Source: JAWMQL01 sp033283165 (GTDB lineage Bacteria; Pseudomonadota; Gammaproteobacteria; Pseudomonadales; Halieaceae). Taken from it: DNA of 64,000 bases. Where the stretch lies: NCBI GenBank assembly GCA_033283165.1, contig JAWMQL010000002.1, positions 186,001-250,000 on the forward strand, in the 5' to 3' direction. A program made the position numbers and the translations under genes. Below are positions 48,757 through 57,790 of this stretch, piece by piece. The notes below the pieces were generated by a model. It had not been told where the DNA came from, ran no database searches, and saw nothing but the letters and a program-made list of their open reading frames with translations. Positions within the stretch are counted from its first letter, which is position 1, and each line of letters starts with the position of its first letter.

Positions 48757-49872
48757 GTGCAAGTGCAACCGGCAGCGTTCCTGCGCACCACCCTGCCCCT
48801 GGCCATCGACCAGATCGACACCCTGGACAGCGGCCGCTACCACTCCATCTGGCTGCCCGACCACATGGTCAGTTTCTGGCCGGACTCGATCTGGACCCCG
48901 GAGTTCACCGACCTGGCCACGGTGTCGCCCTCGCCGCACCGGCACCTGGACGCCATGGCCGTAGCGGGCGCGGCCGCGGCGCTGACCAACAACGTGCCCA
49001 TTGCCACGGCGGTGGTGGACACCGTGCGGCGCCACCCGGCGATGCTGGCCCAGACCGCCCTGACCCTGGACCACCTGTCCGGGGGCCGTTTCATCCTCGG
49101 CCTGGGCAGTGGCGAGACGGAAAACACGGTCCCCTACGGCTTCGATTTCGCCCGCCCGGTGAGCCGCTTCGAGGAGGCTGTGCAGCTGATCCGCCTGTTG
49201 TGGGAAAGCGACGGACCCATAGATTTCGAGGGCAACTTCTACCGGCTGCAGCACGCCCGCCTGGACACAGAACTGTACGGGGGGCGCTGTCCGCCCATCT
49301 GGGTCGGCGCCAGCGGCCCGCGCATGCTGGAGTTGACCGGCCGCTACGCGGACGGCTGGTGGCCGGCCGGGGCCTGGACCCCGGAAGACTACGCAACCAA
49401 ATTGCAGACCATCCGCGACGCCGCCGAACAGGCCGGGCGCGACCCGCTGGCGATCGTGCCGGCCTTTATCATCACCTGCCTGATTGGCGACGAGGAGGAG
49501 CTGGCGCAGATGGTGGAGGCGCCGCTGGTGAAGGCGATCCTGCTGCAAATCTCCGCCGCCGAGTTGCGCAAGTTCGGCCACGCCCACCCCATGGGCGAGG
49601 ACTGGCGCGGCTACCAGGACATCGACCCGGGGGTGCTGACCCGGGACCGCATCCTCCAGTTCCTCGACCAGGTGGAGCCCCGGGCCATCCTCGACCTGGT
49701 GCCCCACGGTACCCCGAAGGAGGTGGCGGCGGTGGTTAAGGGCTACTGCGACGCCGGCCTGCGGGTGCCGAAGATCCTCGACTACGGCGGCATGGCCGGA
49801 CTCGGTTTCGGCGCCCTGTCGCCGCAGAAGGTGCGTGAGGCGGAAGACGAATTGCTGAGGTTGACCGCGTAG
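48757..49872 (+). CDS. Luciferase-like monooxygenase (LLM class, possibly F420-dependent)
   Basis: A 371-residue TIM-barrel enzyme from GTG with AGGAAGGA upstream. It has YHSIWLPDHMVSFWP, TAVVDTVRRHPAMLAQTALTLDHLSGGRFILGLGSG (key part ALTLDHLSGGRFILGLGSG), and WVGASGPRMLELTGRYADGWW. The pattern fits the F420-dependent LLM branch, although F420 use is uncertain in a gammaproteobacterium; FMN is the alternative. It begins a plus-strand unit that continues through the sulfotransferase, a TIM-barrel protein, a DUF1214-like protein and a phosphotransferase-fold protein with gaps of ten bases or fewer up to 53118. Confidence 0.88.
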   Translation: MQVQPAAFLRTTLPLAIDQIDTLDSGRYHSIWLPDHMVSFWPDSIWTPEFTDLATVSPSPHRHLDAMAVAGAAAALTNNVPIATAVVDTVRRHPAMLAQTALTLDHLSGGRFILGLGSGETENTVPYGFDFARPVSRFEEAVQLIRLLWESDGPIDFEGNFYRLQHARLDTELYGGRCPPIWVGASGPRMLELTGRYADGWWPAGAWTPEDYATKLQTIRDAAEQAGRDPLAIVPAFIITCLIGDEEELAQMVEAPLVKAILLQISAAELRKFGHAHPMGEDWRGYQDIDPGVLTRDRILQFLDQVEPRAILDLVPHGTPKEVAAVVKGYCDAGLRVPKILDYGGMAGLGFGALSPQKVREAEDELLRLTA

Positions 49873-49878
49873 CAACCC

Positions 49879-51036
49879 ATGGACGAGATTCTGGACAGCA
49901 CCCGCCTGCTCGACGCCGCCCGCAATGAGACCGGCCTGACGGACTGGGGCGACCCGGATTTCCCGCAGCGCTTCGAGCAGGCGCTGACGGTAATTCGCGG
50001 GGTCGACATGGACGCGGCCGGGCAGCGCGCGGCGGCGGCCAATATCCACTGGCTGCTGACCGACCGGCTGCGGTTTTTCGACGATCACCGGCGATACGGC
50101 CTGGACAGCGAGGTAATCGACGCACCGCTGGTAGTGACCGGCGAACCCCGCTCCGGCACCACCCTGCTGCACGCCCTGCTGGCGACCGACCCGGACGCCC
50201 GGGCCCTGCGCTTCTGGGAGGTGATGCACCCCTCGCCGCCGCCGGGCCTGGCCGGCCCCGATGACCCGCGGCGGGCGCAGGCGGACGCCGAGTGGCGCGA
50301 GATCAACGCCCGGCTGCCGCGCTGGCTGCACAGCCACCCCTACAACGACATGCTCGGCAACGGGCTGCCGGAAGACGAGCGCTGCTGGGCCTTCGATTTC
50401 CGGGTGCTCACCCCCACCGCCTGGTGGCGTGTGCCCATGGGCATGGTGGTCGCCGCGCTGCCCCCGGACCCGCCGGCGCAGTACCGCATCCACAAAATGA
50501 TGCTGCAGGCCATCCAGCACGGCCGTGCCGGCAGATACTGGGTACTGAAAGGTTTTCACGCCACCCGCTTCCCGGATTTTTTCGCCTGCTACCCGGACGC
50601 CCGGGTACTGTACATCCACCGCGACCCGGTCCAGAGCATCGCCTCCCGCATCCAGATGGCGGCGGACCTCACCGAGGGTTTGACCGGCGCGGTGGACATG
50701 GCGGAGCAGAGCCGCCTGCACACCCGGCTGGGCCGGGCCGGGTTCCACGCGGTCATGGACAACCCGATGATCGACGACCCGCGTATCCACCACGTGCGCT
50801 ATCCGGATTTCATGTCCGATCCCATCGCCACGATCCGCGGCTACTATGCCTTCGCCGGCCGCGAACTGAGCGCCGCGGCGGATGCGGCGATGCGCGACTA
50901 CCTGGCCAACAACCGGGGCGACCGGCACGGCAAGTTCGTCTACTCCACCGACCTCATCGACGGCGATGTCGAGGCGTTGTACGCCGAGTTCGCGCCCTAC
51001 CGCGAGCGTTTCGGCCTCGAGATCGAGCGCCGGTGA
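49879..51036 (+). CDS. Sulfotransferase family protein
   Basis: A 385-residue protein six bases after the LLM gene. The PAPS phosphate loop is VTGEPRSGTTLLHALLATDP near residues 84-103 and the 3'-phosphate region is RVLYIHRDPVQSIASRI. The tail (NNRGDRHGKFVYS) resembles the GKF-type end of this bacterial family. It would put sulfate on a hydrophobic alcohol. It is close in type to the sulfotransferase at 57791. The next gene overlaps its stop by four bases (GTGA). Confidence 0.9.
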   Translation: MDEILDSTRLLDAARNETGLTDWGDPDFPQRFEQALTVIRGVDMDAAGQRAAAANIHWLLTDRLRFFDDHRRYGLDSEVIDAPLVVTGEPRSGTTLLHALLATDPDARALRFWEVMHPSPPPGLAGPDDPRRAQADAEWREINARLPRWLHSHPYNDMLGNGLPEDERCWAFDFRVLTPTAWWRVPMGMVVAALPPDPPAQYRIHKMMLQAIQHGRAGRYWVLKGFHATRFPDFFACYPDARVLYIHRDPVQSIASRIQMAADLTEGLTGAVDMAEQSRLHTRLGRAGFHAVMDNPMIDDPRIHHVRYPDFMSDPIATIRGYYAFAGRELSAAADAAMRDYLANNRGDRHGKFVYSTDLIDGDVEALYAEFAPYRERFGLEIERR

Positions 51037-51872
51037 CGGCGCCCGCCCACAAGGCCATGCACGAGCGCCTCTCTATCCACCAGATCTGTTTCGGGCAGGC
51101 CGGCCCGGTGGAGTTCCTGCAGCAGTGCCAGGCTCTGGGCGCCCGCCGGGCCAGCCTGACCAGCCCCTCGCTGCTGGCGCAGGACGACCTGGGCGCGGTC
51201 CGCGATGCGCTGGCGGACGACGACCTGCAACTGCAGAGCATCGCGCACGTATTCACGCCGGGCCCCCTGTCCACCAGGCCAGCCGACTGGCAGCGGGCCC
51301 GCGGGTCCCTGGACGCGGTGATCGACGTGGCCGCGGACCTGGGCGCCGACTCGATCTACATGCTGACCGGGGGCCACGGCGACCTGCCCTGGGAGGCCGC
51401 GGCGGAAAGCTTCAGTGAAGCCATCGCCCCCTGCGTCGACCGGGCCCGCGCGGCCGGCGTGGGGCTGGCCATCGAGAACGCCTCGGCGCTGTACGCCGAC
51501 CTGCACATCGCCCACTCCCTGGCCGACACCGTCACGCTGGCGGAAATGGCGGATATCGGCGTCTGTATCGAGCTGTTTTTCTGCTGGGCCGAGGCCGACC
51601 TGCAGGCCCTGTTTACCCGTGCCATGCGGCGCTGCCGGCTGGTACAGCTGTCCGATTACGTGTACGGCGACCGCGCCCTGCCGGCCCGGGCGGTGCCCGG
51701 CGACGGCGCCCTGCCGCTGGCGCGACTGATCGCCTGGCTGCAGGCCAGCGGCTACCGCGGCGCTTACGAACTGGAACTGCTGGGGCCGCGCATCGAGGCC
51801 GAGGGCCCGGCCATGGCGGTCGCGCGCGCGATGGCCCATGTGGATGAACTGCTGCGACGCGAGCAGCCCTGA
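51033..51872 (+). CDS. Xylose-isomerase-like TIM-barrel protein
   Basis: Start taken at GTG 51033, overlapping the sulfotransferase stop; ATG 51057 is an alternative. The 279-residue product follows the AP-endonuclease-2/sugar-isomerase-like barrel: ADLGADSIYMLTGG, VGLAIENASALYADLHIAHS, CRLVQLSDYVYGDR and GYRGAYELELLGPRIE. The Glu and His residues at strand ends could bind a metal. Such proteins isomerise or epimerise sugars and cyclitols; the substrate here is unknown. Confidence 0.8.
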   Translation: MTAPAHKAMHERLSIHQICFGQAGPVEFLQQCQALGARRASLTSPSLLAQDDLGAVRDALADDDLQLQSIAHVFTPGPLSTRPADWQRARGSLDAVIDVAADLGADSIYMLTGGHGDLPWEAAAESFSEAIAPCVDRARAAGVGLAIENASALYADLHIAHSLADTVTLAEMADIGVCIELFFCWAEADLQALFTRAMRRCRLVQLSDYVYGDRALPARAVPGDGALPLARLIAWLQASGYRGAYELELLGPRIEAEGPAMAVARAMAHVDELLRREQP

Positions 51873-51882
51873 GGGAGGACCT

Positions 51883-53118
51883 ATGGCCTTTGGAAACTGC
51901 CCCGACGACGAGGCCCTGCGCGAATCCTGGTCGCAGTTTTGCGACCGCCTGCGGGCAGCGGGCGAACTGGCGTTCAAGGACTACAATCCCGCCAACCCGT
52001 CCCAGCGCGCGGACGCGTTCCGCTTCCTGACCCAGAACCTCGGCCAGGCTTTCGACCTGGCGCTGGAAACACGGGACAGCGCCTATCCCCTGCTGCACGC
52101 CTTCTGCGGCCCCACCCGCAAACTGGGCTGCGACGCTGCTGACCTGAGCTACCGGCAGGCCTGGATCGACGGCCGGCACCAGTACCGGGTCTGCGGCCAC
52201 ACCGGCAGCGCGCGCTTCCTCAATTTCACCCTGCAGGGCCCGCGCCCGGACACCCAGCCGGGCACCGGCTGGCCCAGCCTGCACGAGCCCTTCGGCGACA
52301 TTCCCGAGGCCAACCTGTTCGGGCACCAGTTGCAGACCGGGGAGGATGGCAGTTTCGAGCTGTTCCTGGGCGGTGAGCAACGCGGACCCAACTGGCTGCC
52401 CACCACGCCGGGCACCCGCAAACTGTTCATCCGCCAGGGCTTCGACCACTGGGACGAGACCCCCGCGCGGTTGACCATCGAGCGCCTCGGGATGGATGAA
52501 CCCCGTCCCCTGCCGGGTCCCGAGACCCTGCGCGAGGCCATGGACTGGGCCGGGGAATTCATCGGCGGCGTCATGCGCGACTGGCCCGACCACCCCTACC
52601 AGTACAGTGGCGGCGTGGTCGACCCGGGTCACCTCAACCGGTTTCCGCCGGAGCGGTCCGCAGACAGTGGGGACGATGCGAAACGCGGGCGGCTGGCGGC
52701 CCACCTGTGCTGGGCGCTGGGCGCCGAGGAGGCGCTGGTGGTCGAGTTCGACCACCACCCCGGCTTCTGGATGGTGTCCCTGAGCGGCGCCTTCATGAAC
52801 AGCCTGGACTACCTGTACCGACCGGTGAGCTACACCCCCGCGCGCACCCGGGTCGACAGCGACGGTCGAGTGCGGTTGGTCCTCAGCCACCGGGACCCGG
52901 GCCATCACAACTGGCTCGATACCCAGGGTTTCGCGGCGGGCAACCTCACCTACCGCAACCTGCTGGGCGAGCAGCGCACCGTCTTCGACGCTCAGGTCGT
53001 GCCGCTGGCCGAACTCGACCGGACCCTGCCGGCAGACAGCGCCAGGCTGACGCCGGGGGAGCGGGTGACGCAGATGCACCGGCGCTTCGACAGCGTGCGC
53101 CGCCGCTACGGCCTGTAA
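51883..53118 (+). CDS. DUF1214-like protein, paralogue of 56514-57701
   Basis: Start at ATG 51883 directly after GAGGGAGGA, giving 411 residues; no signal peptide. The C-terminal half has the DUF1214-type beta fold (FWMVSLSGAFMNSLDYLYRPVSY and VLSHRDPGHHNWLDTQG, each shortened). It is clearly related to the product of 56514-57701 (shared SHRDPGxxNWLD block, similar length and opening). The role of this domain is unknown; it occurs beside lipid and steroid genes. Both copies in this window lie next to a sulfotransferase gene. Confidence 0.82.
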   Translation: MAFGNCPDDEALRESWSQFCDRLRAAGELAFKDYNPANPSQRADAFRFLTQNLGQAFDLALETRDSAYPLLHAFCGPTRKLGCDAADLSYRQAWIDGRHQYRVCGHTGSARFLNFTLQGPRPDTQPGTGWPSLHEPFGDIPEANLFGHQLQTGEDGSFELFLGGEQRGPNWLPTTPGTRKLFIRQGFDHWDETPARLTIERLGMDEPRPLPGPETLREAMDWAGEFIGGVMRDWPDHPYQYSGGVVDPGHLNRFPPERSADSGDDAKRGRLAAHLCWALGAEEALVVEFDHHPGFWMVSLSGAFMNSLDYLYRPVSYTPARTRVDSDGRVRLVLSHRDPGHHNWLDTQGFAAGNLTYRNLLGEQRTVFDAQVVPLAELDRTLPADSARLTPGERVTQMHRRFDSVRRRYGL

Positions 53119-53132
53119 GCGGTTTGCGTAAG

Positions 53133-54215
53133 GTGGGGAGCTTGCTGCCCGGGTTACGCATCCCCCGGGACTGGGAGGACGTCACGCCCGGTTGGATGAC
53201 GAGCGCCCTGGCCTCACGGCTGCCGGAGGCCCGGGTAAGCCGGGTGGAACTGGTCACCCGCGATGACGGCACCAATCGCCGGGCGCGCTTTCACCTCGGT
53301 TACGCACAGGGCTCGGGACCGGACAGCGTGTTTATAAAGGCCCACGCAGCCAGTCACCGCTGGGTGCACCTGCGCAACGGCAACCTGTTCAACGAGGCAC
53401 GGCTGTTCGCCTCGGGGACTGAACTGCCCCTGGAGCACCCACTGGTCTACCGCGCCGTGGCGGATTACCTGCGCCTGGATTTCCTGCTGGTGATGGAAGA
53501 CCTGGTGCAGCGGGGCGCCGACATGCGGGACGCCACCCGGCCCCTGAGCGTGGCGCAGACGGCCAACGGGCTGCGCGCCCTGGCGCGGCTGCACAGCAAG
53601 TACCGGGCCGGGAACAGCGCAGCATGGTCCGGCCTGCGCTGGGTGAAACCCTGGCGCGCCAGCCAGGGCTGGCAGGTGGGGCTCAGGAAGCGTGTTCCCC
53701 GGGGCCTGCTGCGCGCGGGGGAGTCACTCCCGGCCGCAGTCCGGGGCCTCAGCGGCGAGGACATCGTCGACCTGTGGGCGCGCTACGTGGGAACACTCGG
53801 CCGGGGTGCGACCACCCTGCTGCACGGCGACGCCCATATCGGCAACACCTACGTGTTGCCGGGGGACGAGGTCGGTTTCCTGGACTGGCAGGTAGTGCGG
53901 CGCGGCCACTGGTCCCAGGACCTGGGGTACTTCCTGGTCAGCGCCCTGTCCGCAGCGGACCGCCGCGAAGCCGGAGAGGAACTGGTGGAGACCTATCGCC
54001 AGGCGCTGGAATTACCGGAGCGGGAACGCCCCGCCCGGGACGAGTGCTGGCTGTGCTACCGCGCGTCCCCCTGCTACGGCCTCGCCATCTGGTTGTCCAC
54101 CCTGGGCACGGACGGTTACCAGTCCCGGGCCGTATCCAGCGCGCTGGCCAGGCGCTTTGCCGCCGCATTTGTGGAGCTGGAGGGCGAATCCGCCCTGCGG
54201 GCACTGGGCGGGTAG
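53133..54215 (+). CDS. Aminoglycoside-phosphotransferase-like kinase-fold protein
   Basis: A 360-residue protein. Start is uncertain: GTG 53133 is used, TTG 53124 is possible; the sequence IPRDWEDVTPGWMTSAL is typical of the N-terminus of this family. The kinase-like motifs are LLHGDAHIGNTYVL (catalytic loop) and VGFLDWQVVRRGHWSQDLGYFL (metal-binding DFG-like Asp). Relatives phosphorylate small molecules or act as acyl-CoA dehydrogenase partners. It ends the plus-strand unit that began at 48757. Confidence 0.85.
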   Translation: MGSLLPGLRIPRDWEDVTPGWMTSALASRLPEARVSRVELVTRDDGTNRRARFHLGYAQGSGPDSVFIKAHAASHRWVHLRNGNLFNEARLFASGTELPLEHPLVYRAVADYLRLDFLLVMEDLVQRGADMRDATRPLSVAQTANGLRALARLHSKYRAGNSAAWSGLRWVKPWRASQGWQVGLRKRVPRGLLRAGESLPAAVRGLSGEDIVDLWARYVGTLGRGATTLLHGDAHIGNTYVLPGDEVGFLDWQVVRRGHWSQDLGYFLVSALSAADRREAGEELVETYRQALELPERERPARDECWLCYRASPCYGLAIWLSTLGTDGYQSRAVSSALARRFAAAFVELEGESALRALGG

Positions 54216-54231
54216 GCCGCGGCAGGGCCGC

Positions 54232-55065
54232 TCACGGCATATAGGCCCCGCCACTGACACTGATCAGCTGCCCGGTGATATAGCCGGACAGGTCCGAGGC
54301 CAGGAACAGGGACAGGTAGGCGATGTCCTCCGGCCGGCCGAGGCGGGGAATCGGCAAGTTGCTCATGTTGTACAGGGTGCCGTCCTTCAGGGCCTGTTCC
54401 ATCGCATCCGGTTTGCCCATGGTCTCGAAGCCGAAGCGGTTCCAGAAACTGCCTTCGCCCACGTGCTCCTCCTTCTCCGGCACGATCCAGCCCGGGCAGA
54501 TATTGTTGACCCGCACACCTTTCTTCGCCCACTCCCAGGCCAGTGATTTGCTGAAGGAATTGACGAAGCCTTTGACCCCGCCGTAATGGACGATATTGGC
54601 CGCCGCCTCGCCCAGCAGGGAGGAATTGGAGGAGATATTGATGATGGAGCCGCAGCCGCGCCCCAGCATGTCCTGCGCCACCGCCTGGCAACAGTTCACC
54701 ACGCCGTCGACGTTCAGCGCGATCTCCCAGCGGCGGGCCTCCTCGTCCAGGTTCTCGAACTCCACCGGGTGGGCAGCGCCCCCGGCGTTGTTGACCAGCA
54801 CGTCCACCGGACCAAACTCCGCATTGCAGCGGGTCACCATCGCGTCCACCGAGGCGCGGTCGGTGACATCCGTGGCGACGGGCAATACCCGGCCGGCGAG
54901 CCCCTGCCGCGCGGCCTCCCGGGCGATCAGCTCCCCGGTGGCCGGATCGCGCGAGGCACTCACCACGTTGAGCCCTTCCCGTGCAAATTCCAGTACCAGG
55001 CCGCGCCCGATACCGCCACTGCCGCCGGTCACCACCGCGGTCTTTCCTGCCAGTCCCAGGTCCAT
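54232..55065 (-). CDS. Short-chain dehydrogenase/reductase
   Basis: Start at ATG 55065 (MDLGLAGKTAVVTGG), with AGGAGA upstream, gives 277 residues. It has VTGGSGGIGRG, NNAGGA, ISSNSSL, and YGGVK as the Tyr/Lys pair, and ends SVSGGAYMP. It is the last gene of the four-gene minus-strand operon DUF1214-TetR-SDR-SDR. An unusual insert around PEKEEHVGEGSFWNRFGFE widens the substrate loop. Confidence 0.9.
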   Translation of the reverse strand: MDLGLAGKTAVVTGGSGGIGRGLVLEFAREGLNVVSASRDPATGELIAREAARQGLAGRVLPVATDVTDRASVDAMVTRCNAEFGPVDVLVNNAGGAAHPVEFENLDEEARRWEIALNVDGVVNCCQAVAQDMLGRGCGSIINISSNSSLLGEAAANIVHYGGVKGFVNSFSKSLAWEWAKKGVRVNNICPGWIVPEKEEHVGEGSFWNRFGFETMGKPDAMEQALKDGTLYNMSNLPIPRLGRPEDIAYLSLFLASDLSGYITGQLISVSGGAYMP

Positions 55066-55087
55066 ATTGTTCTCCTCTACCCTGTGA

Positions 55088-55870
55088 TTAATCCTGCCGG
55101 GGTGCCGCCAGCAGCGCGTGCACGCCGCCGTCCACGGGCACCACCGCGCCGTTGATGAAACCTGCCATATCGGAGGCCAGCCACACCGCCACGTCGGCGA
55201 TTTCCCCTGCTCGCCCCAGGCGCCCCATGGGTTGCCCCTTTTCATAGGCCTGCGCACCGCCCGGCAGGGTGTCGAGCCAGGCGCGCAGGCCGGGGGTATC
55301 CATGGGACCGGGGGAGATGGCCAGCGCGCGTATGCCCTGCTTGCCGTGTTCCAGCGCCACGCTGCGCATCAGGCTGTTGACCGCAGCCTTGGCGCAACCG
55401 TAAACCGCCAGCCCTTCGTGCGCCCCGAGGCTGGCGCCCGAGGTGGTGGCGAGGATCACACCTGAGCCCTGGGGGCGCATGACCCGCAGCGCCGCCAGGG
55501 TGCCGTAGTACACCGAGTCGAAATTCAATGCCATCGTCGCCCGGAAACCCGCCAGGTCCACCTCGTGCATCGGGGTCGGGAACGAGCCCCCGGCGTTATT
55601 GAACATGACATCCAGCCGGCCATGGCGATCGCGCGCGTGGTCGACCAGTGCGTCCACCTGCGCCGGATCAGTGACATCGGCGGCGAATCCATCGACCTCG
55701 CCACCGCCGGCCTGGACCTGTCGCACCGTCTCCTGCAGGCTGTCCTGGTTGATGTCGCTGGCGATCACGCTCGCGCCCAGCCCGGCAAAGCGCAGGGCAC
55801 TCGCCCTGCCGATGCCGCCACCGGCACCCGTCACCACCACGCATTTACCGTGGTAATCCAGTGGGTTCAT
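55088..55870 (-). CDS. Short-chain dehydrogenase/reductase
   Basis: Start at ATG 55870, seven bases after the TetR stop, giving 260 residues. It has VTGAGGGIGRA, a conserved Asp after strand 2 (ASDINQ, which favours NAD), FNNAGG, TTSGASLGAHEG, YGCAK and the NGAVVPVDGG tail. It is likely an alcohol or steroid dehydrogenase. It is the third gene of the TetR-containing operon. Confidence 0.9.
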   Translation of the reverse strand: MNPLDYHGKCVVVTGAGGGIGRASALRFAGLGASVIASDINQDSLQETVRQVQAGGGEVDGFAADVTDPAQVDALVDHARDRHGRLDVMFNNAGGSFPTPMHEVDLAGFRATMALNFDSVYYGTLAALRVMRPQGSGVILATTSGASLGAHEGLAVYGCAKAAVNSLMRSVALEHGKQGIRALAISPGPMDTPGLRAWLDTLPGGAQAYEKGQPMGRLGRAGEIADVAVWLASDMAGFINGAVVPVDGGVHALLAAPRQD

Positions 55871-55877
55871 CGCCCGC

Positions 55878-56480
55878 TTATCCCCCCTCGCCATGGCGCA
55901 GCTGGTCAATAATGTGGTCGATCTCGGCCTGCAACACCGCCCTGCCGTGCAGGGCGGGACTGTGCAGGGCGGCCACGCTCAGGCCCGTGATCCGGTTTAC
56001 CAGACGCCGGACCTGCAGGGGCAGTTCCGCGCGCTGCGGGCACTCCCCCGCTGCGTGGGCGGCGGCAATATCAGACTGGAACAGGGCCAGGGTTTTCCTG
56101 AACCGCCGCGCCTGCTGCCTGCGCAGGTCTTCGTGGATCGCCGCGACGCTCCAGAACACCAGACGCACACGCCACTCCACCCGGGTGGTCGGATCCATCG
56201 GCAGCAGGGAATCGATGCGCCGCCGCAGCGCGGCCAACCCGACCAGGCCGGCTGTGGTCTCGGCCACCCGGGCCTCATAACAGTTGTTGGCCCACTCCAG
56301 AGCCACGCTGATCAGGTCGTCCTTGTCATCGAAATAGTGTTCCACAACGCCTTTCGAATAGCCGCTGTCACGAGCGACGGCGCGAATGGTCGCCGCCTCC
56401 AGGCCGCGACTGGCGATCAGCCGGGCCGTAACGGCACTCAGCTCCACCCGCCGTTCCCGGTGATCGACTATCTTGGGCAC
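55878..56480 (-). CDS. TetR-family transcriptional regulator
   Basis: A 200-residue BetI-like TetR protein with HTH at about residues 28-50 (ATIRAVARDSGYSKGVVEHYF). It is the second gene of the operon that begins with the DUF1214 gene. The palindrome at 57746-57761 lies in the promoter of that operon, so it probably controls its own operon and the divergent sulfotransferase. Its ligand may be the compound handled by the two SDRs. Confidence 0.9.
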   Translation of the reverse strand: MPKIVDHRERRVELSAVTARLIASRGLEAATIRAVARDSGYSKGVVEHYFDDKDDLISVALEWANNCYEARVAETTAGLVGLAALRRRIDSLLPMDPTTRVEWRVRLVFWSVAAIHEDLRRQQARRFRKTLALFQSDIAAAHAAGECPQRAELPLQVRRLVNRITGLSVAALHSPALHGRAVLQAEIDHIIDQLRHGEGG

Positions 56481-56513
56481 CGGCCGAGCCTGCCCGCAGG
56501 TGCGCTGCTGAAG

Positions 56514-57701
56514 CTAGTAGCCAAAACGTTTGATGACGCCGCTGCGGCGCCCTGCCAGTTGCACCCGGCGCTGCGCCGGACTGATGGTCTTCACATCGGC
56601 GGGCAGGTAATCGCGCAACTGCGCGAAGGGCATCTGTTCGCACCGCGGCGCAGGGTAGTCCTGCGCGCCGATCCAGCGCACCGTCACGTAGCCCTCCCGG
56701 TGCCCGGACGGGTCGAGCCAGTTGGGCAGGCCGGGGTCCCGGTGCGACACCACCAGCAGCAGCTCGCCGGAGTCTTCCAGCACCGCGTGGTGGCAATTGG
56801 TGCTGCAGAGCCGGTAGCGATAGTCCATGGTTTCCCACCAGTAGTTACCGAACTCGACCGCCCAGTAATCCGCTGGCGGTGGCAGCACCCGGATCACCAG
56901 CGCCTCGTCTTCCGGTACCCGCCAGTAGCAGATCAGCGGCTCACCGCCGGGCGTGGCATCGATCGCGTTGTCGTCCAGTGCGCGGTAGGACAGGAAGGTG
57001 TTGGGCCGCTGCTGCCACTTGTCCAGCATGTCCGCCCAGTACCAGGTCGACTCCCGCACCCAGTCCGCGCTGGCCAGCAGGCCCCGCACCAGCTGTTGCG
57101 GGGTGAAGTCCGCCGGGTGCCGGGCCTCGCCCAGCCGGTCTATGCGCGCGCGCATGGGCTCTTCATTTTCCCAGTCAGCAAAGAACTGCCGCACGGTGAC
57201 GCGCCAGCTGCCCGGGGTCGTCCTGATCCAGTTACCGCTGTGTTCTTCCGGGCTGAGGATGATCTCGAAGCGACCGTCGTCCTCCACCGCAATGTCGCGA
57301 TCGATCAGGTTGCCGATGACTGCGCCGCCCCAGGGCGTTTCGCCGTCTTCCAGCACGGTTACGGCGAAGTAGCGTGCATTACCCCGGTGGCCGCTGATGC
57401 GGTAGGTATGGCTGCCGTCGATCGGCGCGCCAACGTACAGCGCGTCGGTGTTGTCGCCACCCTGTTTTCGCAGTGGGTCGAAATAATGCAGCAGTTCGGG
57501 GAACTCCGGGTCGACGTTCTCGAGGTGAAATTGCAACGCCAGGGCGATATTGCGCGACAGCAGTCGAAAACCCTTGGCCCGGTCTATGTCGTGGGCGGGG
57601 GTGCTGTCCCTGAATACCAGGTCGCTGGAGTCCTTGAGCGTATCGCAGAACGCGTCCCAGGCCGCCTTCAACCGCTCATCGTTCGGGTTGTCTCCGAACA
57701 T
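56514..57701 (-). CDS. DUF1214-like protein, first gene of TetR operon
   Basis: Start at ATG 57701, preceded by AGAGGAGG, giving 395 residues. It shares layout and blocks with 51883-53118 (WDAFCDTLKDSSDLVF versus WSQFCDRLRAAGELAF; SHRDPGLPNWLDPSGH versus SHRDPGHHNWLDTQGF). The C-terminal beta domain is DUF1214-like. There is no signal peptide. It is transcribed from a consensus -10 box (TATAAT at 57739-57744) next to a TetR-type palindrome, and is divergent from the sulfotransferase at 57791. Biochemical function unknown. Confidence 0.83.
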   Translation of the reverse strand: MFGDNPNDERLKAAWDAFCDTLKDSSDLVFRDSTPAHDIDRAKGFRLLSRNIALALQFHLENVDPEFPELLHYFDPLRKQGGDNTDALYVGAPIDGSHTYRISGHRGNARYFAVTVLEDGETPWGGAVIGNLIDRDIAVEDDGRFEIILSPEEHSGNWIRTTPGSWRVTVRQFFADWENEEPMRARIDRLGEARHPADFTPQQLVRGLLASADWVRESTWYWADMLDKWQQRPNTFLSYRALDDNAIDATPGGEPLICYWRVPEDEALVIRVLPPPADYWAVEFGNYWWETMDYRYRLCSTNCHHAVLEDSGELLLVVSHRDPGLPNWLDPSGHREGYVTVRWIGAQDYPAPRCEQMPFAQLRDYLPADVKTISPAQRRVQLAGRRSGVIKRFGY

Positions 57702-57738
57702 GGTTCGCGCCTCCTCTGGACTTGGACCTCCGACCTGC

Positions 57739-57761
57739 ATTATATTAGGACAAACGTCTTA
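57739..57761 (-). promoter_or_regulatory. DUF1214-operon promoter with overlapping TetR-type operator
   Basis: On the minus strand TATAAT occupies 57739-57744. Immediately upstream lies TAGGAC-AAAC-GTCTTA (plus-strand 57746-57761), an inverted repeat with five of six arm positions matching, flanked by TATA-rich sequence. It fills the -10/-35 spacer, a classic repressor position. The TetR gene is the second gene of the same operon. The divergent sulfotransferase starts 30 bases away and may be co-repressed. Confidence 0.6.
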
Positions 57762-57790
57762 TATAAATCAAGCCGCCAGAGGTGTGCCGC

